64,000 nt of DNA from NCBI GenBank assembly GCA_019722365.1, contig JADFUC010002369.1, positions 124,001 to 188,000 on the forward strand, given 5' to 3'. Of the stretch, positions 25,903 through 38,700 are shown in pieces. The position numbers and the translations under genes are program-made. The stretch comes from Lithospermum erythrorhizon. Its lineage: Eukaryota > Streptophyta > Magnoliopsida > Boraginales > Boraginaceae. The first letter of the stretch is position 1, and each line of letters starts with the position of its first letter. The notes beneath the pieces were generated by a model, which worked only from the letters and a program-made list of their open reading frames with translations, was not told where the DNA came from and searched no databases.

Positions 25903-28320
25903 GATGTCTAAGAATCAACAACAATATGCCTCATTAAAACTCCATTGTGGAAAAAAACCCGCCTAGTGATGTAAAAAAATCCAAAGTGAAGGAAAAAAAG
26001 AGTGCATTATTCTTAACATACGCCATAATGTTACTCCTCATTAAAAACCTTATCGTGAAAAACCCATTCTTTATTTAAAACCCTCGATTAAAGAAAAAAG
26101 AGTACAACGATATTAATCCCCTCTCATGACCACATCACTTGACATCATTTAGTCGACGTGGTCTTATATTTCTGGATAGCTTTTCAAATATTGAGGTAGG
26201 GAGTGACTTAGTTAAAATATCTGCTGGATTATCACAAAATTGAATTTGTTAGAACATCGATTTCACCATTTTTATGAAGATCATAGGTAGAGAAGAATAT
26301 CAATATATTTTGTTCTATCACCTTTGATATGTCATTCATTTAATCGTATAATATATCTTAGCAATTATCGCCATAAAAGATCGCTGAGAATTAACTTTCA
26401 TATGATAAATCACAAGTAATATGGATCACTGATCATATTCCTCAACCAAACGATTAACAACTTTCTTCGCATTTCAAGATTTCTCATGCTCGGATGATGT
26501 TACCTATATAGTTCCTTGTTTCCATATATCATCAGCGACATAAGCCATCACTACTAAATAAATACCATAATGTGTTCTTTCAATAGAGATCATGCATTTG
26601 CATAATCAATTATGTATAAATTGAATATGTTCTACTGGAACAATCTTATATCACTAATACATTTAACTTCATTCCAATGTATTCGTGTTTATATTTCCTT
26701 CTAATATATATCACTACTTCAATAGCACTTATATATGATACTTCAGGATCAAATAATTCTTTTTGTATTTTCTCTTGGCATTAATGGGTCATTAATTGTT
26801 GGGGTACCGAATGTGACTTATCAACGGTATTTCATCTCAAATTCCTTCTTCAAGGAAGTTTACATAACTCTTGAAAGCTCCTTCGAGTTCCAAGTAACAA
26901 TGCTTAATTCATAAATATAATTTGTCATTTTCATAAACTTTTTCTCCTCGCATTCTTTACATGTAAAATGCTAACGCCATGTAACATCATTCGCTTAACC
27001 AACTTTGGTTAAATAGTCATTAGGGAAAATCGTAGAACAAAAACCTAGCCGAGATAAAATATTATATCCCTTTGTAGATATGTTTCAAGAATTGTCTCAT
27101 TACTAAAATCTTTACCAAGAAAACCCCAAAAGAGGGAAAAAAAAAAAAAAAGTAGCAATGCATATCATATCTTCCTTCCATAAGATCATCATTATATCAT
27201 TGTATATCATATCTCCTCCTCATGAGATCATCAATACAGATTATTCAAGTATTAATATTCAAATAACGCTTACAAGCTGCTATCAATATCAAGTATTTAT
27301 TCTCATGCAATTATGTATTAGTTGTATGGATATACATTAGAATTTCTACTTCAAGACCAAGTTCATGTTCCTCTCCGGACGTAGATACTAAATTATCTCT
27401 CTTTATCAACTTTACTTAATTGGAGATTAAACATTTCCTCAAGCCATATATCAAATATGATATGAATTTATACTTACATGCACAATTGTTATGTGTATAT
27501 ATCTTATAAAAGTATTTAATTTCAAACTGATTGTAGACATCTTGTTTGACTATCAGGAACTCTGGCCAGAGTACGCCCAATTGGCTTGTATATACCTTTT
27601 ATAAGGTATTTGATTCCAAATCATTATAAACATCTTGTTTAACACTGAGAACTCTGCTGTGAATTCTTGTCCTAACTTATTCTGCGTGATAATTTATTCA
27701 AATCTTGTAACTCTATAAACTAAGATCGAATCTTCTATAATATCATAAATATTTAGAACATCAATAGTAATTAATCAACAAGAAAGATATGTAAGATCTA
27801 TATCAACTTACACTAAATAATTCAAATGTCTCATACCACGTAATAAGTAAACAAATATATCATAGAATCACATAAAACATAATATAATTCAGAGCTAAAC
27901 ATGTATCATATACTATCGATAGACTTGCATATGCATGCACTGCTGAATAAAATGAGCATGCAAATAAATGTCTAATAATTCAGTTCGAACTTGCAATCCA
28001 TCTTCCGGATGGCTTTAAATATTCAAATATTTTCATATTAACTTAACTGAAGTTAAGTTCCCGGAATACAGAGATGCTTCAGTAATGCCAAATCTTTCTT
28101 ACATGTTTTCATGTATACATATTTTGTTACATGCTATATTATAAGTCTTGTACCTAAATCAATAAGTTATCTTTTTGTCAAGCATTACATTACTTATAAT
28201 TTTGATACTCTTATCAAAAAAAAAAGTGTAATGCGACAATCTTAAAAAATTAATTAGTTAGCGCTTTGGGGTACAAATATTATATATGACAAATCTTAGT
28301 TATTTATGTTAGCCTATATG
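25903..28320 (-). mobile_element. Decayed Ty1-copia element, 3' end of pol and downstream region
   Basis: Reading the minus strand near 26140-26400 gives the typical copia RNase H C-terminus, including 'IQFCDNPADILTKSLP' and 'IFEKL'. This is followed by a non-coding stretch and the polypurine tract and LTR. The upstream part is full of stops and small indels. A roughly 110-bp unit is duplicated near 27500-27650 ('gacatcttgtttgac' and 'aacatcttgtttaac'). The element is not functional. Its 5' portions may continue beyond the inserted elements at 30,660-31,786 and 43,213-43,900. Confidence 0.65.
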
Positions 28321-28329
28321 ACTCTCCTG

Positions 28330-30655
28330 TAGGGGTGAATAATTCAAGAGGCTTTTAATCGCTTTTCACCCCATACAAACTTTAATTCAGCTTCACCGTT
28401 AATACGACTTTAGTAATTGTAAAACAACGCGAATAAAGTTAAAGTAGTATTAACACCCTAAATGAATGCTAGATAAAAGATGAAACAATAAAACGATCTA
28501 GCAATCATTATGTGCAATAAAACATCCAAAACTCATTTTGATCATTAACATTAAGCTCATTCATGCATAATACGATTAAGTCCATTCATGGCTATTAATC
28601 AATGCTAGCAATCTATTAAATATACCACACAATTCAATACATGAGATATACTAGGCGCCGCTTAAGATATTCTTGATAGCAAGTTTAATTATGATTTGAT
28701 CGGGTGCGAATATAACAATTAAGTTCAATGATCAAATCAAACTATCCGAATCATGAATATCAAATTAAGATCAACATAGGATATTCTATTTTAGCCTCGA
28801 TTAAACTTGATAACAATTTAACACACAATAATCTTGTAATTATATGCCTAGATAATATTCAATAAGCTTTATAAATCCAGCAGTTATAACGAATCCTAGC
28901 AAATTTTAAGCGGGTATATATATAATATGTGCACAAAGTAAAGAATAGGGAGCCAAGATGCAACACGGTGTTTTCAAGAGGCTCCCGCTAATCTACATCC
29001 CCTAATCTGCTGCTCCTCACCTTTAGGCTTTCACTAGAATCCACTCAGATGACGCTTTCCTCTTAAATGTTGGTGAAGCCCAAACCAACTTACAACTCTT
29101 AGCCTACAACTTCGTTAATACACCACTAAAGAACCCAAGGAATGACCTGTTGATTTCAACCTCCTAACCCTCGTTAGAACCCAAGCCTCAACCTGTGATT
29201 TCAACTCCAATCAAGTCGGAGATGTAACTCCTTTACCCCAGCACTCTGAAAGTATCCTATCGCTTGAACACTAGCCTCACCACTATGGAAATTCATCGAT
29301 TCCTAGCTTGAGTAAGCCTCACAACACCTCGGACCCTCAAGCTTCTAGTACGTAAGCACAAATCCTAACTTAACGGGACATCTCTCAAGTAGAATAGATT
29401 GTTGTTTTATCCTAATCTAAATGCTCCTCAAATGAAGCTACAATAGGGATTACAATTTTTAGCACAATTTTATACCTCACATTGAGTAGATAATACATTG
29501 AAGCTTGTTCAACTCCTGTTGAGTAGATAAAGACTTTTGAAGCTCTTGAACTCCCATTTGAGCATTTTATCAAACACCTTGAATGCTCTTTTTAGCGTTC
29601 TCATTTCCTCATTTCAAAGCTTTTCTAGCATTTCAAACCAAACTCACTCTCTTTGATAAATCACAACTAAAGCTCATGTATTTGAGAGAGATTTGGAAAG
29701 TTTTAAAGATGAGAAATGAGTATAAAAAACATTTAGAATTGTTTGGGAAAAGTTGTAAAGAGTTTGAAGATTTGGTATTTGTGCGGCGAGAAATGAGTTA
29801 AAAACGAACAAAACGCTACTTTTGATTACCTCTATCGGCACTCCTGGGTCAAATGAGAGGCCAGGGTCCTCATGCGGGTCTAACTGTAGAGAAAACAGCA
29901 AAAAAACATATTCTTCAAATCATCGACTCCCCATCGAGACCCGTGGGTCCTCATGCCCCTCACGAAGAAGCTGAAACTTAAAATCGTGATTTCCTTCGTT
30001 ATAACTCCGATTTTGACGGACATTCAAAGTGCTTGGAAAAACTCTTCAAACCTCTTTTTAATAAAAATGAATTCAAACCCCAGTTTTATATTAATATTGT
30101 TATTTTCTGCAAAAGGTTTTCATTTGACAAACATTCTTAAAAAAACATCAAACGGCTAAGATCTTTTGTCAAAAAATAATTTGAAAATATCTCCCAAATA
30201 AGAACTTCAATCAAGATCAAGGAAAGAAAGTAAAGTAAGATTCAAGCCATAACTTTTACCTAATCTTCGGCTTGCATCCAAGACTCGCCCCTCTTCCATC
30301 TTGATTCCTTCGCGGAACTTTTCTTCTGGTCCTTTCATGACCGTGATGGACGTATCTCTTCTTCTTCTATCGCCATTCTTTCACTTTGAAGCTTTGTATG
30401 GTTGATTCTTCTTCTATATCACCATACTCATCTTTTGGCATTTCAAAAAATCACCATGAAGCTCGTGACATTTCTTCATTGTCTTTAATGCCTCTTTGAT
30501 ATTGTGCTTGTTTGATATCAATGTCAACTATAAGCCTTCTGGCCAAGCACCTTTCTAACATACCTATGAAATAAATCAATTACAACATATGTTAGATAGT
30601 AAATCAATGTTTAAGTCATCATTAAACAAGGTGTGTACGAATTCGTAGTCCAACA
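28330..30655. mobile_element. Non-coding insertion, possibly a LARD-type retroelement derivative
   Basis: The stretch starts near 'tgtaggggtgaata' and may end near 'gtagtccaaca'. It has no long ORF, and its composition differs from the flanking copia remnant, with several 'cctcac' and 'accctcg' segments. I recall similar 'ggggtgaata' starts in non-autonomous plant retroelements, but no target duplication or paired LTRs were found. The boundaries are guesses. Confidence 0.3.
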
Positions 30656-31249
30656 ATTTATTCTCATAGGTAAGACATAATGCACTAGTATCATCTCAGA
30701 TTAGACTTTTAAGTCTAAATTTCTCATTTATATAACGAGTTTCGCTTTTACTCTTGATTGCTTTTTTTCTCTTGGCCATTCATAAATATATACATCTACT
30801 TTAAGGAGATAAATTTCCAGATCCTCATATTGTTTCATGATATAGAGCTCTTCATTATATGCAATATTTGGTTGTCATAATCTTTTCTTTTGGTTCCACC
30901 ATATTCACTACAACTGTAGATCTCATTATATTCATGAATTTTGTAAATGTCTTCTAGACATTAGTTATAGCTTTAGCTTATTCATGAGATATATTATTTA
31001 TCTACCTCTTCTAGAGGTGATATTCTTCTAGACCATCTTCAATTTCATATATTCGATGGTGGAACTATTTCATCTACAATGGTTCTTCATGAACCTCCAC
31101 TCTATTTTGAGTGTTTGTCCAGAGTAAGATCTCCCCATATCAAGTATTCGAGGTCGAAATTTGTTTGGTAGTGAACTTCGTCTATCATCCATTATTCATC
31201 TTTTCGAAGTTCAAGTTCATATTTATTCAGTTTTTAGGATCATCTAATA

Positions 31250-31786
31250 TAGGGATATTTCAATTCAAGATAGTCTATTTTTTTCAGTTATATACTATTC
31301 TCCTCTTAATGTTGAAAACATTGATATATCACAATGAAAAATTACTTGATAAATTAATTTTAATTTTATATTTCCAAGTATATAGATGTACATACCTTCC
31401 GGATATAATAATCATTAAAAAGTCATCATTTGTGCATAGTAATCGGTAATATATGATGCACGCAGTTCCGGAGGGTAAAATATGTGATTTATGACCAAAC
31501 CAACTATATCGGAAAGATTTATAATAATTTGACATAATGCGAACAAGTGTTACTACATAGTGTAACATTTCTCAATGATCAATTGGGTTATTGCATGTAA
31601 TTCAACGTGTCCTGGCCAACAAATAATCGAGTTTACACCATGAAGCTCATATATAAATTCTTCAAACTTACTAGCTTTTATCGACTCTTCAATGAGTTTC
31701 CAATTAAATATTCAATCATTCTTTCTCAAGATCGTGAACTAACCCGAATGGTCTAACCGGTTATGTCAAATAATAAAATTTATCAC
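31250..31786. repeat. Left copy (A) of a 520-bp direct repeat flanking the Athila-type element
   Basis: This segment, from 'attcaagatagtctat' to 'aataaaatttatcac', recurs at 42,696-43,212 with about 10 percent change, mostly in small indel clusters. The sequence itself appears to belong to the older copia remnant or other host DNA. Confidence 0.85.
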
Positions 31787-32963
31787 CGACAACACCAATT
31801 TATGTTCCGGTCGAGTCCGGCCGTCAACTAATATAAATGCATGTTAACGAAAGTATCGCCTCACAAATTCCAATATACTAAGTACTAAGCCTTTTTCTGC
31901 AATCCTTAATTAATTAATAATTAAATAGTAAATCTTTTTATCTAGACTACTTAATTAAATTGACTAAGCAATTAAATTAGCTTTTAATACTAACCTAATG
32001 CAAAAAGTAGTGGATTGTAATTAATATTCAAGTATAGTCGTGGCAATATGATTTCCTTACCGGATCGCCGACATTCAATTTCTGAATTCAGTAGTTACTT
32101 ATTAGTTCATAAATAAAAAGTATTCCTATACAATTGATATTACTTCTCGCTTAATACTCAATTAAGTCTCCTAAGAAACTAACTATATCTCTAAGTGATA
32201 GCTTAAAATAGGAGATCTTCTAACAACATATGGTTATTAAATTGCATGACATTGCCTATATCTCTATGGTGTGCTGAAACATGCGCTCTGACATTAATCT
32301 CGTAAGTGACAACCCTATTTCTAGCAATTAATCACTTATATGAACGACTTATCGGTTATCAAGATATTAAATACTAATTATGCACACAATCGTAATTATG
32401 AAACTGAAAATAAATTAACTCCAAGAAAATCAAATCATCCGATCCAACTATACTGGCGGTCCCGACTAATAATAAAATTAGTTCATAATAAAAAGACATA
32501 AATAAATACATGAAATTAATGGCATTCATCCTTAACAATAAAAATAACTTGAATTAAAATATTCAAACTTAATTAAAAGTAATCAACTCTAACTTCGCCT
32601 TTGTGCACAATCAGAATCGATTTCTCAATTTCTTCTTGCCGCCCAACGCCAAAAGCTCCAACAAAGTTGATGACTTTTCCGGAAATCTCGTAGATATCTC
32701 ATTTTTACCTTAACTCCTCCTCTTTGAGAAGTTTCATAACCTAATATTGATGGGCCGAATCCCTATTCTTGGATCATGACTCATATAACCCTTAGTGGAC
32801 TGCTCATATCTTCAATTCCAGGCCCGTTTCCTTCACTTTAACCTATAACTGCCTAAACTCAAATAAAACGAAAACAAATGCAAATTATATCGGATTATGC
32901 AAAAAATAACACCGCCTAATGCAATTAGGGCCTCAAACACTATATAATAAACACTTCATCACA
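31787..32963 (-). repeat. 3' LTR of the Athila-type Ty3 element
   Basis: About 1,177 bp. In minus orientation it starts TGTGATGAAGTG and ends ...GGTGTTGTC(G/A). The same length and near-identical sequence occur at 41,484-42,660. The polypurine tract is just upstream in element sense (plus strand 'cccccacactt', 32964-32974). Confidence 0.85.
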
Positions 32964-32999
32964 CCCCCACACTTAGTTCTTGTTGTCCCTGCCAAATGA

Positions 33000-34960
33000 C
33001 ACATAGGAAAAACGCAGACAAATTAAACATCCAAGGATCTCAAGTACTACATATCATCGAAGTTCTCGACAACAAATCAATCATGAGTAATGGCTCTTCC
33101 TATTTCTCACGGCCGCAATATCACTAATTCACTCCAGTAGATACCTGCTATGAATCTCTCACTCTCACATCACCTCAAACGTATCAAATAAAGTGGTTAC
33201 CGCTTTTACGCTAATTCTCGAATCACGTGATGTTTCTACCATATGCTCGGGTTATACATCTATCAATCCATCAACAATGCATGCAACATAAATCGGCGTC
33301 TTTATAGGGTTGTAATGAGGCTTAGTATGAAGCGGTAGGATAAATATTTGGCCTCGACTTTAATAATACTTGAGGAGATGTGAAACTCCTAATTAATTAT
33401 GTTGAAAATAGCATGTCTAAACAACTACACCTCCCTTCAACCCAACATTCTACATCTCTATTTAAGTACCACCATCCTCTCACTTGCCATATTACTTATG
33501 CACATATTTTTTCTTAAGTTTTTTTTCATAGAAGTACACCCATAAAACATCAAAGACACTTTTCATAATTCATTGAGACACAATTTCTCTCTTTTCACTT
33601 TGAGAGATCATATTTCTCACTATGCACTTCTTACACTTTTCTTTCTTTTTTTTTTTTTCTTTTAACCTTCCAATCTTCCAATGTTTTCTCCTTCCCCCAC
33701 ACTTGATTAGTTCAAGCTCTTAACAAGCCACAATTCAACATAGATAATTCAAAATTACACACTCCCAAGTAGGGACAACATGGTAAAAATAAGGCTTATA
33801 GGCTTATAAGTGCGGTATAATCACAAAAGAAAGGTCACTTAGGCTCAAGGGGGTTCACTAGTGGATAATACATCGGGTTAGCCTTTTAGGATAACGTGAT
33901 TAAACCCAATGCCTTCATCATTTTATGCATGCATACAAAGTAACCTAGAGAGAGATTCAAAAACAAGTTCCTCAAGAATACAAAACATGACGAGTATCAT
34001 ACCAAGAAAAAGAAACTCCAAAGATAAAATTAGGCACAAAAATCTCACCGTAGTGGTATATTCACTAAACAAGAGTTATCCACTCAAACTTCAATCAAAA
34101 CATCACACCAGCTAAGAATGTCAAGTCAAAAACTCAATCAATCATGCACAAAATCATCATCGAATGACATACAATTTACTATTGATCCAGGATACGTCAA
34201 TTCATCCGTTAAACTTATCATATACTTAAGGACAATCATTACGCACCCCCTACACTTGAACAAGACATTGCCTCAATGCATAGATACGAAAATAAAAAGT
34301 ATACAAGTAAACTCCCCCCTGATAAGTGCAAGCAAGTGGGCTTAATTCTGCACTTCATGAAGAAGGTGAGGCATCAAGATCCTCCCCTCATCGCTCAAAT
34401 GGGCCAAGAAAATCGGCCTTTTACCAAATCCTCGAGCATCCAATCAGTCCTCTGTACGAGCTTGTGAACACTCTTCTGATTCGCCCGACCCTCAAACATG
34501 TGGAGTCTGTGAGGCACACGAACCGCTTCAAATATAAACGTTAGCATTCGGGATAAACAAATGTAAAGATGCTTAGACAAATGCACACGACGCATATACT
34601 AAATAAATAAGAATAATGAATAAGCGCATCATGCTTATATTTTAACAAAGGCAAGCAGCCGCCTAACTCCATCCAACCCATAAAACATCCTATATAGAAA
34701 ATCTCTTTTGTTTCTAAATTATCAAGCATCGATGATTCAAAGTAAAAATAAATTACTACTTAATAATGCTCAAAAATACTTAAAAACAAATGCCTTAATC
34801 CGGCATCAAGCCTAAACACAACGAAATCGATTAAAGAATTAACCAAATCAAGTCTAAAACACAACGGTTTAAAACAGTAAAGCTGAATTAAAGACATATA
34901 ACTAAAATAAATCAATAACAACCTAAATTAAAAAATAAAAGGCCGGAAATTTCACCAACA
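33000..34960 (-). other. Non-coding 3' internal region of the Athila-type element
   Basis: AT-rich sequence between the GC-rich ORF and the polypurine tract. Several short open frames occur on both strands, but none resembles a known domain. A long 3' non-coding region is usual for Athila/Tat elements. Confidence 0.6.
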
Positions 34961-34973
34961 TAAAATTGAAAAA

Positions 34974-35672
34974 TCAAAAAAAAATAAACGAAACGAATAC
35001 GAACACACCAACAAGCAGAAGCCGGAGACCGAGTAAGGCGGCGGCGACCGGAAAAGTGACCGGAAGCCAGAGGGCGGCGGCGGTGGATTGGGAACTTTGA
35101 GCGACCGGAGCTGGCGAGGCGCGAACGGGCGGATCTGCTGATTGGGCTTGCCTGAGAATTTGGGGCGCGCCGGATCTACGAAGTTGGGGCGGGGTTCGGC
35201 GAGCCGGGCGGATCTGGCAATCGGAGGGACGCGACCGGGTTGGGCCGATTTCATGTAGCCGGGTCATGGCCGGACCTCGGAGCCACGAACGAGGCGCCAA
35301 GGAAACGCGGTCGGATTCGAGAGAAAGCGGGAGTTGGTGGCCGATTCGAGCGACCGGAGGTGGCGCGAGGTCAAGGGAGGCTAAAGGCGGGCAGAATCCC
35401 ATCTTTGAGCGATCGGGTAGTTGGGCGATGTGATCCGCTGATCTTGGGCCACAGCGATCGAAGCCGGGCCGAGCCTGGTGGGCATCCTTGAGCTGGGGCT
35501 GAGGTTCGCGCGCGGATCCTGCTTGGGCGAGGTTCGCGCGGCGGATCCTCGAGTCGGGCAAGGGGTTCGCAGCTAGAGTCAGCGAGCTGTGGGCGGCGGA
35601 TCTTACGGATCTCCGCGATCGCGAGCGCGGCGATTTAGGGTCAGGCGAGGCCGAGTCAAGCGAGGTTGCCAC
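34974..35672 (-). CDS. GC-rich 232-aa ORF with hydrophobic C-terminus inside the Athila-type element
   Basis: This open frame is downstream of integrase in element orientation, the position where Athila elements often carry a third, env-like ORF. The product is rich in Pro, Arg, Ser and Ala for about 195 residues. It ends in a strongly hydrophobic stretch (about residues 201-232, including 'LLGLRLLLVGVFVFV') that could span a membrane. Base composition is far more GC-rich than anything else in the window, which also keeps stops rare, so openness by itself is weak evidence. An overlapping 100-aa frame (34952-35254) and a plus-strand frame (35240-35491) illustrate this. No known domain is recognised, and it may be non-coding. 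Confidence 0.35.
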   Translation of the reverse strand: MATSLDSASPDPKSPRSRSRRSVRSAAHSSLTLAANPLPDSRIRRANLAQAGSAREPQPQLKDAHQARPGFDRCGPRSADHIAQLPDRSKMGFCPPLASLDLAPPPVARIGHQLPLSLESDRVSLAPRSWLRGPAMTRLHEIGPTRSRPSDCQIRPARRTPPQLRRSGAPQILRQAQSADPPVRASPAPVAQSSQSTAAALWLPVTFPVAAALLGLRLLLVGVFVFVSFIFF

Positions 35673-36399
35673 TGCTGTCGTGGTGAATTTGGGGAAGAGA
35701 CGTTAGTCTCTTCCCTTGAATTTGTTTTTTTTTTATTATGATTATTATTATTATTATTATTTTTTTTTCGAATTAAAAACTGACTGGGTTGTCAAGTAAT
35801 TGCCCTCCCCCATTGGCAACTAATCCGCCTAGCACACATTCTCCTATTAAAGTCCATCGACGGGGTCAAAATTTGACCTCCGCTTGGCATCCAACCGCCC
35901 CCAAAACGGCCATCACTCGACTAAATTTCACCCAAATTTTTATTTCTTTATTTTTTTCTGGCCACACTTAAAACTAAGAAATAAAAATAACTAGCAATCT
36001 AAAAGATCGGGGTTGCCTCCCAATAAGCGCTTACGCTAACGCCTCTTTAGCCCGACGTATGACCTCGTGACTCATTCAATGAGCGTGCACACAACATGAT
36101 CAATTTATTTACTTTGCACATGTCCACCATAATAATGTTTCAAGCGCTCACCATTGACCTTTAAAAGTGCCCTTCTTCTCCTCATGAGTTATTATTTTCC
36201 CCACCGCACCATGTGAAAACTTGGGTAATAGTAAACGGTCCGTAATTCATTTAGGATTTTAACTTACTCCTGGAACAAACAGAGTTCGGAATTAAACAAC
36301 AAAACTGTTGTCCAACTTGAAACTCGCGAGGCGAGATCTTCGCTATCACGATTAACCTTGGTTCGCTTCCCTTGTGTAAATTTTTGCATTTTCATAAGC

Positions 36400-37345
36400 T
36401 CCCTAAACTAAACTCTTCAAGCTCATCGAGATCCATCAATCTCTTTGCACCGCATCCTTCGATCAAATTTGTGAGATTTCACCGCCTAACGTGCTTTTAT
36501 GCTCAAGCCCAATCGATGCGACAAGCTTTACCATAAACAAGACGATAAGGAGACATACCAATAGGTGTTTTAAATGCTAGCTTCTATACGCCCATAAGGC
36601 ATCATCTAACTTCTTAGACTAATTTTACGAGATGACATCAAGCTTTTCTTAAAATGCACTTAAGCTCTCTATTAGACAATTCAGCCTGTCCATTTGTTTG
36701 AGGGTGGTATGGTAATGCAACTTTATGGGTTACCCCATATTTATATAGCAATGTCTCTAAAGCCTTATTACAAAAATGTTTACCTTCATCACTAATGATA
36801 GCTCTAGGAGTCCCAAATCTAGTAAACACATTTTTCTTTAAGAAAGATATGACTACCTTGGCATCATTAGTTTGAAAAGCAGCTGCTTCCACCCACTTGG
36901 ACACATAGTCCACACATACCAGAATGTACTTATTGGAGAAAGATGATGGAAAAAGACCCATGCATGAAATCGGAGCATCTCAAACGCCAAACAAGTCAAT
37001 GTGAAAAATATTAGTAAAGAATTCTATTTCCTTTTATGACACATATTACCTCGCTCTCCGACACAACGATCACATGATTTCACAAAGGTACTACAATCCT
37101 TAAATAAAGTGGGCCAATAAAAACCAGATTGTAATACCTTTGCAGCTGTTCGAGTAGGAGCAAAATGACCTCATGCCTCTCGGGCATGGCAATGTTCTAG
37201 ATGTCGCAATTTCTATCTCGTATACACCTCCTAATGATATTATCGCAAGACGTAATCCTGAACAAGAAGGGATCATCCTTAAAAAATATTGTTTCACACG
37301 ATAAAAATTTCTTCTTTTAGTTGGTATGCTAACTCGTGGTAGCAT
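36400..37345 (-). pseudogene. Integrase region of the Athila-type element
   Basis: The N-terminal zinc-binding part is recognisable in broken frames around 37030-37345. The catalytic core is open at 36638-36961 ('[18 protein letters not shown]', '[14 protein letters not shown]', '[15 protein letters not shown]'). D, D and E residues are in the expected order. Further downstream 'DALWAYR' and 'LVYGKAC' occur in shifted frames near 36480-36640. The motif set is that of Athila/Tat integrases. The gene is dead because of indels. Confidence 0.85.
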
Positions 37346-37649
37346 CTAATTAACGATATAATTAGCAAAATCGCATACCAAGCGATCGATTTGAGTGACT
37401 ACCAACAATTGTTCATCAGGAAAGGTCTCCCCTTAATGGGGTGTTTCTTCTAGGGGTGATAGCAATTCTAGATAAATGATCACCCACCACATTTTCTAAC
37501 CCGCTTTGTCCTTAATTTCTGTGTCGACTTCAAGTAAAAGTATCCATCTTATCAACCTAAAGCTAGCATCTTTTTGAAAAGCAAATATTTTAATGCAGCA
37601 TGATCAGTGTATACAACCACATGAGATCCAATCAAATATGATCTAAACT

Positions 37650-38700
37650 TATCCAAAGCAAAAACAACAAAGAAGCAACCCCTTCCTCAAGTAGTAGTGT
37701 AATTATTGTACAGCATCATCAAGGGTTTCGCCGCGATAGTAAATTATCCGAACACCTTCTCCCTTCTTTTGTCCGAGCACCGCACTAACGGCATGGAGAC
37801 CACTTAAGTGCCGCATATAATTTCGAATGGGTCGTCCAATCAGTGCACCCACCACCTTAAGCGTAAAATGTAAGTTTATGCTTCACACATATTAAAAAGC
37901 CTACACACACTCATTAGATATTTGCAAAGATGCATCCTTAACATGCAAATCACATAGAGGTTTAGATACTTTGGAAAAATCCTTGATGAAACGCGATAAA
38001 AACTGGCATGACCAAGGAAAGTTTTTACGTCTTTGACACACATTGGTAGAGGTAACTTTTCAATTACATCCACCTTTGCTTTATCAACTTCTATTCCTCT
38101 AGAGAAAATCTTGTGACCAAGAACTATCCCTTCGAACCATAAAGTGACACTTTTCCCAGCCTTCAAGCATGATTTAGTCTCCCTCACAACGCCTACATAA
38201 CAAGTTCAAGATTAATCAAACAATCATCGTTAAGATCCAAAAACGTAAAAATCATCCATAAAGACCTTCGATGCATTTCTCTATCGTCGAGAGAATATGG
38301 ACATCATACATCACGAATGTGGTCGAGCACAACATAACCCAAACGGCATTCGCCTAAAAGCGAATGTACCATATGGACAAGTAAATGTTGTTTTTTCCTG
38401 ATCCTCTGGAGCCACCACAATTTGGTTGTATCCTGAATATCCATCTAAAAAGCAGTAGAATGGATACCCAAATTTAATTTTTCTTAGCATTCTGATCAAT
38501 AAACGGTAGAGGAAAAAATGGTCCTTCCTAGTTACAAAGATTTAACTTTCGGAAGTCAATACACATTCTCCAAATTTCAATTTCACAATTTGAAGGGTAT
38601 CAATTCAATTTTATCATTTTTAACCACAAAGAATACCCCTTCTTTGGTACAACTTTGTACTGACTCACCCAAGCACTATCTCAAATAGGATAAATTATAC
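37650..38700 (-). pseudogene. Reverse transcriptase and RNase H region of the Athila-type element
   Basis: 'FYCFLDGYSGYNQI', 'TTFTCPYGTFAFRRMPFGL' (38311-38499) and 'FMDDFYVFG' (about 38225-38260) are reverse transcriptase motifs, MDDF being the catalytic aspartate pair region. 'VDKAKVDVIEKLPLP' and 'VKTFLGHASFYR' follow at 37876-38187. The RNase H strand 'AVLGQKKGEGVRIIYY' lies near 37730-37790. The fragments sit in different frames. Confidence 0.85.

Noticed and set aside
29583..29801. 72-aa open frame as a small gene
   Set aside because: It lies in the non-coding insertion, overlaps an antisense frame of similar length, and has no recognisable domain or splice context.
35240..35491. Plus-strand 83-aa frame in the GC island
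   Set aside because: GC-rich DNA opens several frames at once; no domain, no start context, and it is opposite to element orientation.
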